This document shows, piece by piece, positions 63,765 through 64,000 of a DNA stretch of 64,000 bases (positions are counted from its first letter, which is position 1; each line of letters opens with the position of its first letter). Under the pieces are notes generated by a model. The model was not told the DNA's origin, did not search any database, and saw only the letters and a list, made by a program, of their open reading frames with translations. Source of the stretch: Pseudodesulfovibrio hydrargyri. GTDB lineage: Bacteria > Desulfobacterota > Desulfovibrionia > Desulfovibrionales > Desulfovibrionaceae. The stretch spans positions 1,877,548 through 1,941,547 of the forward strand of contig NZ_LKAQ01000004.1 of the NCBI RefSeq assembly GCF_001874525.1. The letters are read 5' to 3'. Both the position numbers and the translations under genes were made by a program.

Positions 63765-64000
63765 CCGCCCGGCAACGACGGCCGCAAGTCCTCTCGAATC
63801 AGACCTTCACAGTCTCCCTTCGTCCCGAAAAAAACATCCCGCCTCTCCAACAACAGGACGCACGCCAGCAAGGCCCGTGTTTACGCACGGCCCACCGATG
63901 TCGCACGCCTCCGAGCGAAGCGAGCCACAAAAAAGTTTGGAAAAAGGAGAGGGGATGGGGGGGCCGGGGGAAGGGGAGAGGAGACGTACGACGTACGTAC
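63765..64000 (+). repeat. Dispersed intergenic repeat, copy 6, cut by the window end
   Basis: No gene is seen after dxs. From about 63911 the sequence shows GAGCGAAGCGAGCCACAAAA then AAGTTTGG, GGAGAGGGGATGG and GGGCCGGGGGAAGGGGAGAG, the first half of the repeat. The second hairpin arm is absent or beyond the window end; the last 17 bases (ACGTACGACGTACGTAC) do not resemble the other copies. Confidence 0.6.

Overview
The window is about 64 kb of high-GC DNA from what looks like a sulfate-reducing deltaproteobacterium of the Desulfovibrio/Pseudodesulfovibrio group. The inference rests on a complete six-subunit Ech energy-converting NiFe hydrogenase operon (41650-46756), a sulfolactate-desulfonation locus that would yield sulfite, many two-component and HD-GYP signalling genes, and a 36-residue basic protein placed ahead of FmdB and purB. 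It is ordinary chromosome: no prophage, integrase, transposase, CRISPR array or rRNA was seen. There is one tRNA, tRNA-Arg(ACG).

Layout. 1-6190: the 3' end of an ABC permease, an HD-GYP protein, a DUF2721 membrane protein, a PQQ-type sugar dehydrogenase and a periplasmic binding protein. 6247-7083: a SHOCT protein and a ZraP-like periplasmic protein. 7317-13089: a leftward operon suyA-suyB-tctC-tctA-tctB with a divergent GntR/UTRA regulator, read here as uptake of sulfolactate and its cleavage to pyruvate plus sulfite. 13221-16046: an unusually long GlmS-type amidotransferase. 16334-28270: a signalling block with a binding protein overlapping a hybrid histidine kinase, a CheY-like receiver, a GAF/HD-GYP protein, CheV, a sigma-54 activator/kinase pair and an acylphosphatase-fold protein lacking its catalytic arginine. 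28445-32765: small secreted and conserved proteins, then purB and pyrE. 32826-36491: a three-gene operon pairing an L,D-carboxypeptidase-like YkuD protein with an M14 D,L-carboxypeptidase, matching the helical cell-shape enzymes Pgp2/Csd6 and Pgp1/Csd4. 36581-41322: PAP2 phosphatase, glycerate kinase, hydroxypyruvate reductase, tRNA-Arg, an FMN-binding protein and an APS-reductase-like protein. 41650-46756: echABCDEF. 46819-49015: two AT-richer lipoproteins of unknown function. 49256-52748: an FmdE protein and a three-gene metal-chelate type ABC importer. 53133-63764: ispG, proS, a LysE exporter, xseA, two tandem M23 peptidases, xseB, ispA and dxs.

How the parts fit. The sulfolactate locus would supply pyruvate as electron donor and sulfite as electron acceptor in one reaction, with Ech linking ferredoxin, H2 and ion gradients. 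The YkuD, M14 and M23 enzymes form a peptidoglycan-trimming set consistent with a vibrioid cell. ispG, ispA and dxs are three steps of isoprenoid synthesis. A family of intergenic repeats (a conserved AAAAAGTTT segment, then a GGTCCGGGG segment, a long hairpin and a CCGGCCGCCGGAGGCA end) occurs at least six times, and one copy appears to supply the ribosome binding site of xseA.
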